From positions 1 to 44,617 of the forward strand of contig JAVKLU010000055.1 in assembly GCA_031538895.1 (NCBI GenBank): a stretch of 44,617 nt of DNA, in the 5' to 3' direction. The notes below the pieces were generated by a model, which saw only the letters and a program-made list of their open reading frames with translations, was not told where the DNA came from and did no database searches. Shown piece by piece: positions 33,493-41,016 of this stretch; position 1 is the stretch's first letter, and each line of letters begins with the position of its first letter. The DNA comes from JAVKLU01 sp031538895. GTDB lineage: Bacteria > Pseudomonadota > Gammaproteobacteria > Burkholderiales > Burkholderiaceae. The translations under genes and the position numbers were made by a program.

Positions 33493-34512
33493 TTAATCGG
33501 GTTTAAATCCAGTCGCGGCATAAACCTCTTTAATCAAGCTCTCGCCAATACGTTCGCTCATTTCTTTATGAACCGGCACTAATGCTTTTTTGAACGCCGC
33601 GCGTTCTGCCGCAGTCAAATTCTGCACGGTCGTTTTGCCTGACGCTTTAACCGCATTTAAAGCCGCGTCATTTTCTTTTTTCGCCACGCTGTTGGCGTAG
33701 TTCGTTGACTCCACAATCGCTTCGTCTAAAGCTTTGCGAATATCTGCGGGCAATCCATCCCAGAATTTTTTATTCGCGATCAAGACATAACCTAAATAAC
33801 CGTGGTTGCTATCAACCGCAAATTTTTGCACTTCGTGCATTTTTTGCGTATACAAATTTGACGGTGGATTTTCTGTTCCATCCACCACGCCGGTTTGTAG
33901 CGCTTGATAGACTTCGGAAAATGCCATGCTTTGCGGGTTGGCGCTTAAGGCACGAATTTGCGCTTCTAACACTTTAGATGATTGAATCCGCATTTTTAGA
34001 CCTTTGAAATCGGCAGGTGTACGAATCGATTTATTGGCTGAAAAAACTTTGAATCCGTTATCCCAAAATTCCAAGCCGATGATGCCTTTGGGTTCTAATT
34101 TTTTCAACAAAGCTTTACCCACTGGACCGTCAGTCACTTTGCGCAAATCATCATAGCCATCAAAAATATAGGGCAGATCAAATACTTCAAACTCTTTCAC
34201 GCCCAGTGGACCAAATTTGGCCAAAGAAGGGGCCAGCATTTGCACCGCGCCCAATTGCAAGGCTTCCATTTCTTCTTTATCTTTGTAAAGCTGACTGTTG
34301 GGATAGACCTCAACTTTGACGCGACCTTTGGTTTTTTCACCGGCCAATTTAGCAAATACTTTTGCTGCTTCGCCTTTTGGTGTGTTTTCGGCCACTACGT
34401 GACTGAATTTAATGACGATCGGATCTGCCGCGTGCACCAACTGGGCACTGGCAAAGGAAAAAGTGAGGGCAAGCAAAAATAATTTGATCAATTTACTGTG
34501 TGTGAATTTCAT
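33493..34512 (-). CDS. TRAP transporter solute-binding protein (DctP family)
   Basis: This periplasmic binding protein of about 339 residues has a clear Sec signal (KLIKLFLLALTFSFASAQ, cleavage near VHAADP). The mature part follows the DctP pattern: IVIKFSHVVAENTPKG, VEVYPNSQLYKDKEE, LEALQLGAVQM-type sequence, MRIQSSKVLEAQIRALSANP, and VYQALQTGVVDGTENPPSNLY (signature). It would deliver a C4-dicarboxylate or similar carboxylate to a TRAP permease. The permease genes (dctQ, dctM) are not beside it, so it is an orphan here. The ATG at 34510-34512 has AGGAG five bases upstream; another ATG one codon earlier is too close. The leader holds a terminator-like hairpin. Confidence 0.93.
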   Translation of the reverse strand: MKFTHSKLIKLFLLALTFSFASAQLVHAADPIVIKFSHVVAENTPKGEAAKVFAKLAGEKTKGRVKVEVYPNSQLYKDKEEMEALQLGAVQMLAPSLAKFGPLGVKEFEVFDLPYIFDGYDDLRKVTDGPVGKALLKKLEPKGIIGLEFWDNGFKVFSANKSIRTPADFKGLKMRIQSSKVLEAQIRALSANPQSMAFSEVYQALQTGVVDGTENPPSNLYTQKMHEVQKFAVDSNHGYLGYVLIANKKFWDGLPADIRKALDEAIVESTNYANSVAKKENDAALNAVKASGKTTVQNLTAAERAAFKKALVPVHKEMSERIGESLIKEVYAATGFKPD

Positions 34513-34540
34513 CATATCTCCTATCAAAACAACGATTATT

Positions 34541-34584
34541 AAAAAAATAAAAACGATGCCAGTAGTTTTTATCTACCGCCATCG
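34541..34584 (-). terminator. Terminator-like hairpin inside the dctP leader
   Basis: On the minus strand CGATGGCGGTAG pairs with CTACTGGCATCG (two mismatches) over a 7-base loop, followed by TTTTTATTTTTTT. It lies about 30 bases before the dctP start and after no obvious gene, so it could be an attenuator. Confidence 0.6.
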
Positions 34585-34717
34585 GTACTACCAAACTCAT
34601 TCCCGTTTAACTCTCAAAAACCATGCAGTTAAATCGATCACCTGACAGAATTGCTCGCGCGCATTGTTCTCCAGCACAGTCGCTCGATAATAAGCAAATA
34701 CTTTTACTGCGCTGGAT

Positions 34718-34747
34718 ATGTCCCCAACCCTAATGTCCCCAACCCCA
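34718..34747 (+). repeat. 15-bp tandem duplication of the yggS start codon
   Basis: ATGTCCCCAACCCTA (34718-34732) is followed directly by ATGTCCCCAACCCCA (34733-34747), differing at one base. The second copy contains the same in-frame start, giving proteins beginning MSPTLMSPTP or MSPTP. Confidence 0.92.
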
Positions 34748-35539
34748 AATTCTATTGTCAACACCTCGGTGATCGACACTTCTCTTGGCCAACGCTATCA
34801 AGAATTGCTGAACGGCTGTGCGCAAAAATCAACACAATTACAACGCCCGCCAGCCCGCATTATCGCGGTATCCAAAACGCGTACACCCTTAGAAATACAG
34901 CCTTTGGCACAATTAGGGCAAATCGATTTTGGTGAAAATTATGTTCAAGAAGCACTGCCCAAAATCGCCGCACTACAAGCGATCCATCCACAATTGATCT
35001 GGCATTTTATCGGCCCGATTCAAAGTAATAAAACCGCCCTAATCGCTGCGCACTTTGATTGGGTGCACAGTATTGACCGTTTGGCACACGCGCAAAGACT
35101 GTCGCGCCAGCGCGGCGAATTACATAACTTAATAAATAAGGTAAGCCTGCGCGCACCTCTCAATATCTGTATTCAAGTTAACACCAGCGGTGAATCGAGC
35201 AAATCTGGCGTCGCGCCAAACGAAGTGATCGATTTAGCACGCGCCTTAAATAATTTGCCGCATTTATGCCTGCGCGGTCTGATGGCTTTGCCTAGTCCTG
35301 TTCATCCAGAGAACTCATCAGCAGAGGGTTCATCAGTAAACGCTTTGGCTCAACTGACTCAAGAATTTTCGCTGATGCACACTTTATTGGCGCAACTGCG
35401 TACTGAGCTGGGCGCCAGCACGTCTGAAAATGTACTGGATACTTTGTCCATGGGAATGTCGGGCGATTGGCCGATCGCCTTGGCCCACGGCGCAACACAT
35501 ATTCGCATCGGAACACAACTGTTTGGCGCGCGCGCCTAA
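34718..35539 (+). CDS. yggS: YggS/PROSC-family PLP-homeostasis protein
   Basis: The 273-residue protein is a PLP-binding alanine-racemase-fold protein that buffers PLP rather than catalysing a known reaction. The PLP Lys is in IIAVSKTRTP (about residue 53), followed by GENYVQEALPKI, LIWHFIGPIQSNK and a C-terminal LSMGMSGDWPIALAHGATHIRIG. It is longer than the usual 230 or so residues because of a loop around residues 195-210 and an extended start. The start codon is ambiguous: a 15-bp tandem duplication repeats ATG at 34718 and 34733, and no clear Shine-Dalgarno favours either. A PilT gene often lies opposite yggS; here it is dctP. Confidence 0.92.
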   Translation: MSPTLMSPTPNSIVNTSVIDTSLGQRYQELLNGCAQKSTQLQRPPARIIAVSKTRTPLEIQPLAQLGQIDFGENYVQEALPKIAALQAIHPQLIWHFIGPIQSNKTALIAAHFDWVHSIDRLAHAQRLSRQRGELHNLINKVSLRAPLNICIQVNTSGESSKSGVAPNEVIDLARALNNLPHLCLRGLMALPSPVHPENSSAEGSSVNALAQLTQEFSLMHTLLAQLRTELGASTSENVLDTLSMGMSGDWPIALAHGATHIRIGTQLFGARA

Positions 35540-35655
35540 TTCAAAACGCCTCTCGCCACAGGTAAAACGAGAGTTGCAAACTGAGGCAGCAAACTAAAAC
35601 TAAAAACTCAGCGCGCACCAATTTACCTCTTTTCTTGTGGCGTTTATTGTGGCGT
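35540..35655. other. Convergent gap between yggS and the aminotransferase
   Basis: The gap has a weak CTCTCG/CGAGAG hairpin and a CTGAG/CTCAG pair but no clear U-tract. The right end is part of the 12-bp duplication that spans the aminotransferase stop. Confidence 0.35.
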
Positions 35656-35660
35656 TTATT
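35637..35660 (-). repeat. 12-bp tandem duplication over the aminotransferase stop codon
   Basis: GTGGCGTTTATT occurs twice in direct order (35637-35648, 35649-35660). The real stop TAA (35656-35658) lies in the second copy, and the first copy carries an in-frame TAA 12 bases downstream of it. Confidence 0.85.
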
Positions 35661-37014
35661 GCGCCATTTCTTTTGCCGTAGCGTCCAAAGATTGACGAAT
35701 CAAAGCAATCATCAAATCAATTTCAGCGTGGCTCATCACCAAGGGCGGCGCAATAATCATGCGATCACCGACCGCACGCATAATCACGCCGGAGGCAAAA
35801 CAATGACGGCGACAGACCATTCCGACTGAACGATCCGAAGCAAAAGGTGCCCGCGTCGCCTTGTCTTGAACCAAGACCAAGCCCGCCACCATACCACATG
35901 TTTCGGTAATGCTCACCAGCGGATGATCGGCCAAACTCATGAATTTTTGATGAAAATAGGGCGCGGTATCAGTCGCAACTTTGTTGACTATTTTGTGTTC
36001 ATGCATCAACTTCAGATTCGCCAAGGCCACCGCGCATGACACGGGATGCCCCGAATACGTAAAGCCGTGATTGAAGTCGCCACCGGCCACCAGCGCATCG
36101 CCAACGCGTGCGCCGAGCATCACGCCACCCAAAGGCAGATAACCCGAGGTGACGCCTTTAGCCAAAAGAATCAGATCAGGCGTATAGCCAAAATATTGGC
36201 ATCCAAACCACGTGCCCAAACGACCGAAACCGCAGATCACTTCATCCGAAACCAACAACACATCGTATTTGCGACAAATCCGCTCGATCTCTTGCCAATA
36301 TCCAGGGGGAGGAATAATCACCCCGCCTGCGCCTTGTACGGGTTCGCCAACAAAGGCGCCGACTTTATCCGCACCAATTTCTAAAATTTTGTCTTCCAAC
36401 CACGATGCGGCACGCAATCCAAATGCCTCTGGTGTTTCATCCGTACCACAAGCGTAGTGATAGGGCTGACCAATGTGCGCAATTCCCGGAATCGGCAAAC
36501 CACCCTGCTTGTGCATATCGGACATGCCTCCCAACGAAGCGCCGCCAATCGTACTGCCGTGATAGCCGTTTTTACGTGCGATGATGAATTGTTTTTCAGG
36601 TTTGTTTTGCAAGCTCCAAAAATGCCGCACCAAGCGAATCATGGTGTCATTCGCTTCCGAACCAGAGTTCGTGAAAAACGCACGGGTAAACCCTGGCGGC
36701 GTGACCTCACTTAAGTTGCGTGCCAAATCCACCGCAGGCACCACGGTCGTATTAAAGAAGCTGTTATAAAACGGCAAGGTCTCCATTTGTCGCGTCGCGG
36801 CATCCACCAAGCTTTGCTGACCATAGCCCATATTGACGCACCACAATCCCGACATCGCGTCCAGAATTTTATTGCCCTCACTGTCCCAAACAAAAATGCC
36901 CTCGGCTTTAACCATCACACGCGCGCCTGTTTTGGCCAGCGCGGCAGTATCGGTAAACGGATGCAAATAATGTGCGCTGTCATCGCGCTGAATTTGTGCG
37001 GTATTCCAACTCAT
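35656..37014 (-). CDS. Class III aminotransferase (omega-amino acid:pyruvate / SpuC-like)
   Basis: The 452-residue PLP enzyme belongs to the class III (omega) aminotransferases. Visible features: HYLHPFTDTAALAKTGARV at the start, LFW-type GLWCVNMGYG, FFTNSGSEANDTMIRLVR (phosphate loop), LLVSDEVICGFGRLG (PLP Asp), LLAKGVTSGYLPLGGV (PLP Lys) and FTYSGHPVSCAVALAN. These fit pyruvate-linked transaminases of beta-alanine, putrescine or taurine-like amines. An ideal AGGAGG lies 6 bases before the ATG at 37012-37014. It follows pntAA by 24 bases on the same strand, though the functions do not obviously match. Confidence 0.9.
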   Translation of the reverse strand: MSWNTAQIQRDDSAHYLHPFTDTAALAKTGARVMVKAEGIFVWDSEGNKILDAMSGLWCVNMGYGQQSLVDAATRQMETLPFYNSFFNTTVVPAVDLARNLSEVTPPGFTRAFFTNSGSEANDTMIRLVRHFWSLQNKPEKQFIIARKNGYHGSTIGGASLGGMSDMHKQGGLPIPGIAHIGQPYHYACGTDETPEAFGLRAASWLEDKILEIGADKVGAFVGEPVQGAGGVIIPPPGYWQEIERICRKYDVLLVSDEVICGFGRLGTWFGCQYFGYTPDLILLAKGVTSGYLPLGGVMLGARVGDALVAGGDFNHGFTYSGHPVSCAVALANLKLMHEHKIVNKVATDTAPYFHQKFMSLADHPLVSITETCGMVAGLVLVQDKATRAPFASDRSVGMVCRRHCFASGVIMRAVGDRMIIAPPLVMSHAEIDLMIALIRQSLDATAKEMAQ

Positions 37015-37038
37015 ACAGCCTCCTTTTTGTTTTAAATT

Positions 37039-38190
37039 TTATTTGGTACGTACCACGCCGTCTTGACAGACTAAGCATGCGGCGACGATCTCGTCTTCGG
37101 TATTCAAATGTAACTGACCTTCTTTGGTCAGCACTAACTTCAAAAAATCTAAAGCATTACGCGCGTAAAAAGACGAAGCATCAGCCGCTAACAATGCTGG
37201 TAAATTGGTTTCCCCAATAATTGTCACGCCCTGGTGCGTAATCACTTGGTCCGCACGCGACAGCGGGCAATTGCCGCCCGCACCTGAATTGCCGTTCGTA
37301 TGATCCATTTCGCCTTTACCTGCTGCCATATCGACAATCACACTGCCAGGCTTCATCGCGGCGACGGTCTCTGCCAAAACCAGTGTTGGTGCTTTACGTC
37401 CTGGAATCAGGGCCGTGGTAATCACGATATCGGCCTGCGCAATCCGTTTGGCAATTTCAATTTGTTGGCGCGCAATCCAAGCTGCCGGCATGGGACGCGC
37501 ATAACCACCAAGGCCTTGTGCAATTTCTCGCTCTTCATCAGTTTCAAAAGCGACGTCAATAAATTTTGCGCCTAAAGATTCGACTTGTTCTTTGGTCGCA
37601 GGTCGCACATCCGAAGCCTCGATCACTGCGCCCAAACGTTTGGCGGTGGCGATCGCTTGCAAGCCCGCAACACCGACACCCAAAATCACGACGCGTGCCG
37701 CTTTGACCGTTCCTGCAGCGGTCATCAACATCGGCATAAAACGGCCATAATGATGAACCGCCAATATCACCGCTTTGTAACCGGCGATATTGGCTTGGCT
37801 GGATAAAACATCCAAACTTTGCGCGCGCGAAATTCGCGGCGCCGCTTCGAGCGCCACGGCGCTAATTCCTTGCGCGGCCAGTGCGGCAATTCCGGCCTGA
37901 TTAAACGGCTCCAACATTCCGATTAACACCGCGCCTTTACTTAACTGCGCCAACTCTTCAGCATTGGGCGAACGAATTTTTACCACACATGCTGCGCCTA
38001 AGGCTTGGGCCTGAGTCCCCACGCACGCGCCGGCGGCAAGGTAGGCACTATCAGGAAAATGCGCGGCGACACCGGCGCCGGTCGCGACAACAATCTCATG
38101 TCCTTGTTGCGTTAATTTTTTGACCACTTCTGGGGTCAAGGCCACACGCGTCTCACGCGCGGCAGATTCTTTAGGTAGGCCGATCAACAT
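37039..38190 (-). CDS. pntAA: NAD(P) transhydrogenase subunit alpha part 1
   Basis: The 383-residue protein is the NAD(H)-binding alpha-1 part of the proton-translocating transhydrogenase. It has MLIGLPKESAARETRVALTP at the start, RSPNAEELAQL, RAQSLDVLSSQANIAGYKAV (signature), the Rossmann VVILGVGVAGLQAIATAKRLGA and KPGSVIVDMAAG. Where the family has VDLAAxxGGNC, this one has a roughly 12-residue insertion (GKGEMDHTNGNS) before GAGGNC, with the usual acidic or polar residue shifted. Neither pntAB nor pntB follows; the downstream gene is an aminotransferase. It may pair with subunits encoded elsewhere or be a related dehydrogenase-like protein. Confidence 0.88.
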   Translation of the reverse strand: MLIGLPKESAARETRVALTPEVVKKLTQQGHEIVVATGAGVAAHFPDSAYLAAGACVGTQAQALGAACVVKIRSPNAEELAQLSKGAVLIGMLEPFNQAGIAALAAQGISAVALEAAPRISRAQSLDVLSSQANIAGYKAVILAVHHYGRFMPMLMTAAGTVKAARVVILGVGVAGLQAIATAKRLGAVIEASDVRPATKEQVESLGAKFIDVAFETDEEREIAQGLGGYARPMPAAWIARQQIEIAKRIAQADIVITTALIPGRKAPTLVLAETVAAMKPGSVIVDMAAGKGEMDHTNGNSGAGGNCPLSRADQVITHQGVTIIGETNLPALLAADASSFYARNALDFLKLVLTKEGQLHLNTEDEIVAACLVCQDGVVRTK

Positions 38191-38247
38191 AATTGAGTCA
38201 ATAAAAGTTGAATAAAAAATGGGTGCGTCTAAAAGGAGCCGCTACGT

Positions 38248-38279
38248 TATGGTGCACTACGATTATGGTGCACTACGAT
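38248..38279. repeat. 16-bp exact tandem duplication in the pntAA-acs interval
   Basis: TATGGTGCACTACGAT occurs twice with no spacer (38248-38263, 38264-38279). It lies about 60 bases upstream of pntAA, in its possible leader. Confidence 0.92.
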
Positions 38280-38510
38280 TTCTGAAGGGCTTTATTAGTG
38301 AAATTTTACTGTGAATGCCCCAATACAAAGTCTGTAATCTCTAATGATCAACGCGCCACTATTTTAGGCGAGAACATCAAAGCGCACACAAAAACAATTT
38401 GCACCCGTGTTTTACTTGCCCCTAAAAAAATGAAGCGACAAATAGAGCGTGAGCATCGGACAACTAGCGCGCAAGCATCTTGCCCAAAGTTCGTGTCCCG
38501 CCCAGCATGT

Positions 38511-38532
38511 AAAGTAAGGTCAAAGTAAGAGC
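38511..38532. repeat. 11-bp tandem duplication upstream of acs
   Basis: AAAGTAAGGTC (38511-38521) is followed by AAAGTAAGAGC (38522-38532), matching at 9 of 11 bases (the last differences are GTC versus AGC). Confidence 0.7.
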
Positions 38533-38551
38533 CTCGCGGATACTTAGTAAA

Positions 38552-38588
38552 GTATTTTTATTTCGTAGCGTATTTTTTATTTCTTAGC
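38552..38588. repeat. 18/19-bp tandem duplication upstream of acs
   Basis: GTATTTTTATTTCGTAGC (38552-38569) is followed by GTATTTTTTATTTCTTAGC (38570-38588), identical except for one extra T and one base change. Confidence 0.85.
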
Positions 38589-38778
38589 ATTTGCCGCCCC
38601 GAGTGACTCAAAAATTACTCAAAAAAGCAAGCGATCAATCGACTGTCGCGCAAACCTGATTCAGAATCAACTTTCGCGGTTAATCGCAGCTAATCGCAAT
38701 TAACAATACCCCCTATTCACAAGCTTATCCCCAATCAAGCGTTTTTTAATTTTCAGTTATTTTTATAGGAGACCTGCA

Positions 38779-40761
38779 ATGTCAAATGTTAAAGTCAACA
38801 ATGAAGAAACCCGTATCTTTCAACCGCCTGGCGCATTTTCAAAAACGGCAGCGATCTCTGGCATGGATTCCTACAACGCACTGTGCAAAGAGGCAGAAAC
38901 CGACTACACCGGATTTTGGGGGCGTTTAGCGCGCGAACATTTAAGCTGGCACAAACCCTTTACCACAATTTTAAATGAAAGTAATGCGCCGTTTTATACC
39001 TGGTTTGAAGACGGTCAAATGAATGCGTCATACAACTCGCTGGATCGCCACATTGCCAATGGCATGGGCAATAAAACCGCGATTATTTTTGAAGCCGATG
39101 ACGGCACAGTCACCGCTCACACCTACCAACAATTATTGAATCGGGTCAGCCAATTCGCCAATGCCTTAAAAGCGCAAGGCGTCAAAAAAGGCGACCGCGT
39201 CGTCATTTATTTACCAATGACCGTTGAAGGCGTGATCGCAATGCAAGCCTGCGCGCGCATCGGCGCCGCGCACTCGGTTGTGTTTGGCGGCTTTTCTGCC
39301 AAAAGTTTGGAAGACCGCGTGATTGATGCGGGCGCAGTGGTGTTAATTACTGCCGACGAACAAATGCGCGGCGGCAAAGCCCTGCCACTGAAAAATATTG
39401 TCGATGAAGCCCTGACATCGACGGCCGTGAGCACCATCAAAAAAGTAATCGTCTTGCGCCGCACTGGTGGCAAAATCGACATGAAGGCCGGACGCGATGT
39501 GTGGTGGCACGAAGTCGCAGATTCTCAATCACGCGAATGTCCTCCCGAAATGGTCAGCGCCGAACATCCTCTGTTTATTTTATATACCTCGGGTTCAACC
39601 GGAACGCCCAAAGGCGTGCAACATTCCACCGGCGGTTATTTGCTGTGGGCGAACCTGACAATGAAATGGACGTTTGATTCCAAACCCAACGACGTGTTTT
39701 GGTGTACCGCCGACATCGGTTGGATTACCGGCCACAGCTATGTGTGCTACGGCCCTTTGTCCGCCGGAGTGACCCAGGTGATTTTTGAAGGCATTCCAAC
39801 TTACCCCAACGCCGGACGTTTCTGGAAAATGATTGACGATCACAAAGTCAGTATTTTCTACACCGCTCCCACCGCCATTCGTTCACTGATCAAAGCAGCA
39901 GAAACCACTCCTGCGACGCATCCGCGTAATTACAGCTTGGCCTCTTTACGCCTACTGGGTTCGGTCGGCGAGCCGATCAACCCTGAAGCATGGATGTGGT
40001 ATTACAAAGAAATCGGTCATGAAAAATGCCCTATCGTCGATACCTTCTGGCAAACTGAAACAGGCGGTCACATGATTGCACCAATGCCAGGAGCAACGCC
40101 AATGGTGCCGGGTTCTTGCACTTTGCCTCTGCCGGGTATCGCGGCGGCCATTGTCGATGAAACTGGTGCCGATTTACCGAATGGTCAAGGCGGCATCTTG
40201 GTCGTCAAACGTCCATGGCCATCGATGATTCGAACCATTTGGAATAATCCTGAACGCTTCAAAAGCGGCTATTACCCGCCGGAATTTGGCGGGAAATACT
40301 ATTTAGCCGGCGATGGTGCGATTCGCAATGCCAAAACCGGCTACTTCACCATCACTGGCCGCATTGATGACGTGTTAAATGTATCCGGTCATCGCATGGG
40401 GACTATGGAAATTGAATCGGCATTAGTCGCCAATCCGCTGGTCGCAGAAGCGGCAGTGGTAGGTAAGCCCGACGATACAACGGGTGAAGCGATTTGCGCG
40501 TTTGTCGTATTGAAAGGCGCGCGTCCCACCGGCGACGCCGCACAAAAACTGGCCAAAGAGTTGCGCGACTGGGTCGGACACGAAATTGGCCCGATTGCCA
40601 AACCCAAAGAAATTCGGTTTGGCGACAATCTGCCTAAAACGCGTTCAGGCAAAATCATGCGGCGTTTATTGCGTGTGTTAGCCAAAGGTGAAGACATCAC
40701 TCAAGATATTTCAACTTTGGAGAATCCGGCGATTTTGGAACAGCTGAAACAAGCGATTTAA
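38779..40761 (+). CDS. acs: Acetyl-CoA synthetase
   Basis: Acs activates acetate to acetyl-CoA through acetyl-AMP. The 660-residue length is standard. Motifs: FILYTSGSTGTPKGVQHSTG (AMP-binding, about residue 267), DTFWQTETGGHMI, GYYLAGDGA-type (KYYLAGDGAIRNAKTGYF), ITGRIDDVLNVSGHRMGT hinge, and KTRSGKIMRRLLR, whose Lys (about residue 620) is the target of reversible acetylation in this family. The ATG at 38779 has AGGAG 8 bases upstream. The 588-base leader suggests complex control. Confidence 0.98.
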   Translation: MSNVKVNNEETRIFQPPGAFSKTAAISGMDSYNALCKEAETDYTGFWGRLAREHLSWHKPFTTILNESNAPFYTWFEDGQMNASYNSLDRHIANGMGNKTAIIFEADDGTVTAHTYQQLLNRVSQFANALKAQGVKKGDRVVIYLPMTVEGVIAMQACARIGAAHSVVFGGFSAKSLEDRVIDAGAVVLITADEQMRGGKALPLKNIVDEALTSTAVSTIKKVIVLRRTGGKIDMKAGRDVWWHEVADSQSRECPPEMVSAEHPLFILYTSGSTGTPKGVQHSTGGYLLWANLTMKWTFDSKPNDVFWCTADIGWITGHSYVCYGPLSAGVTQVIFEGIPTYPNAGRFWKMIDDHKVSIFYTAPTAIRSLIKAAETTPATHPRNYSLASLRLLGSVGEPINPEAWMWYYKEIGHEKCPIVDTFWQTETGGHMIAPMPGATPMVPGSCTLPLPGIAAAIVDETGADLPNGQGGILVVKRPWPSMIRTIWNNPERFKSGYYPPEFGGKYYLAGDGAIRNAKTGYFTITGRIDDVLNVSGHRMGTMEIESALVANPLVAEAAVVGKPDDTTGEAICAFVVLKGARPTGDAAQKLAKELRDWVGHEIGPIAKPKEIRFGDNLPKTRSGKIMRRLLRVLAKGEDITQDISTLENPAILEQLKQAI

Positions 40762-40814
40762 TAACTGCAATGTCCGTCGATTAAGGCCCGCCGGCGTAAC
40801 ACCAAGCAACATAA

Positions 40815-40957
40815 GAGTACTTCTATAAATACAGAATGTGCGGATGAAGTGCGAGGCGCACAGCACACAGAAACCGGAGCGTACATACAGTACGTGAGGA
40901 TTTCGCGTACTGCGCAACAAAGCAATTCGCCGCAAAAATGAATTGATAGAAGTGCTC
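40815..40957. mobile_element. MITE-like 143-bp element with 12-bp terminal inverted repeats
   Basis: The element starts with GAGTACTTCTAT (40815-40826) and ends with ATAGAAGTGCTC (40946-40957); these ends are inverted repeats with 11 of 12 matching. They are flanked on both sides by ATAA (40811-40814 and 40958-40961), a possible 4-bp target duplication. The interior is GC-richer than the ends and has smaller symmetrical words (GTACATACAGTAC, GTACGTGAGG), but no open frame of useful size. I can see only this one copy, so mobility is inferred from structure. Confidence 0.55.
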
Positions 40958-40959
40958 AT

Positions 40960-40999
40960 AACAATAGCCGACAGGGAATTTTCTCTGTCGGCTATTGTT
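40960..40999. terminator. Strong 15-bp hairpin between acs and glcF
   Basis: AACAATAGCCGACAG pairs exactly with CTGTCGGCTATTGTT across a 10-base loop. It lies 18 bases after the glcF stop. Neither strand has a long U-tract, so it is a likely but not certain convergent terminator. Confidence 0.55.
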
Positions 41000-41016
41000 C
41001 ATATTGAACGGGATGG

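Larger units (their letters stand above)
38191..38778. other. Long intergenic region upstream of acs, rich in tandem repeats
   Basis: In 588 bases I find four direct tandem duplications (at 38248, 38511, 38552 and a 10-base unit near 38684), a weak hairpin at 38540-38555 followed by TTTTTATTT, and an acs leader ending in ATAGGAGACCTGCA, a good ribosome-binding site. An open frame at 38298-38528 has no protein-like pattern and is not called. No CRP-like palindrome stood out. Confidence 0.5.
40762..41016. other. acs-glcF convergent interval with MITE-like element and strong hairpin
   Basis: The interval between two convergent genes contains the 143-bp MITE-like element (40815-40957) and the hairpin at 40960-40999. 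No gene is apparent in the remaining short pieces. Confidence 0.6.

Noticed and set aside
34597..34779. Minus-strand 60-codon frame overlapping the yggS start
   Set aside because: It overlaps yggS and the dctP leader, and no family is recognised; the leader structure explains the region better.
38298..38528. 76-codon open frame in the acs leader
   Set aside because: No ribosome-binding site or protein-like pattern; it crosses the tandem repeats.
40960..40999. Inverted repeat read as part of a larger mobile element with the MITE
   Set aside because: It lies outside the ATAA-flanked element (overlapping only its last bases) and is better explained as the glcF or acs terminator.
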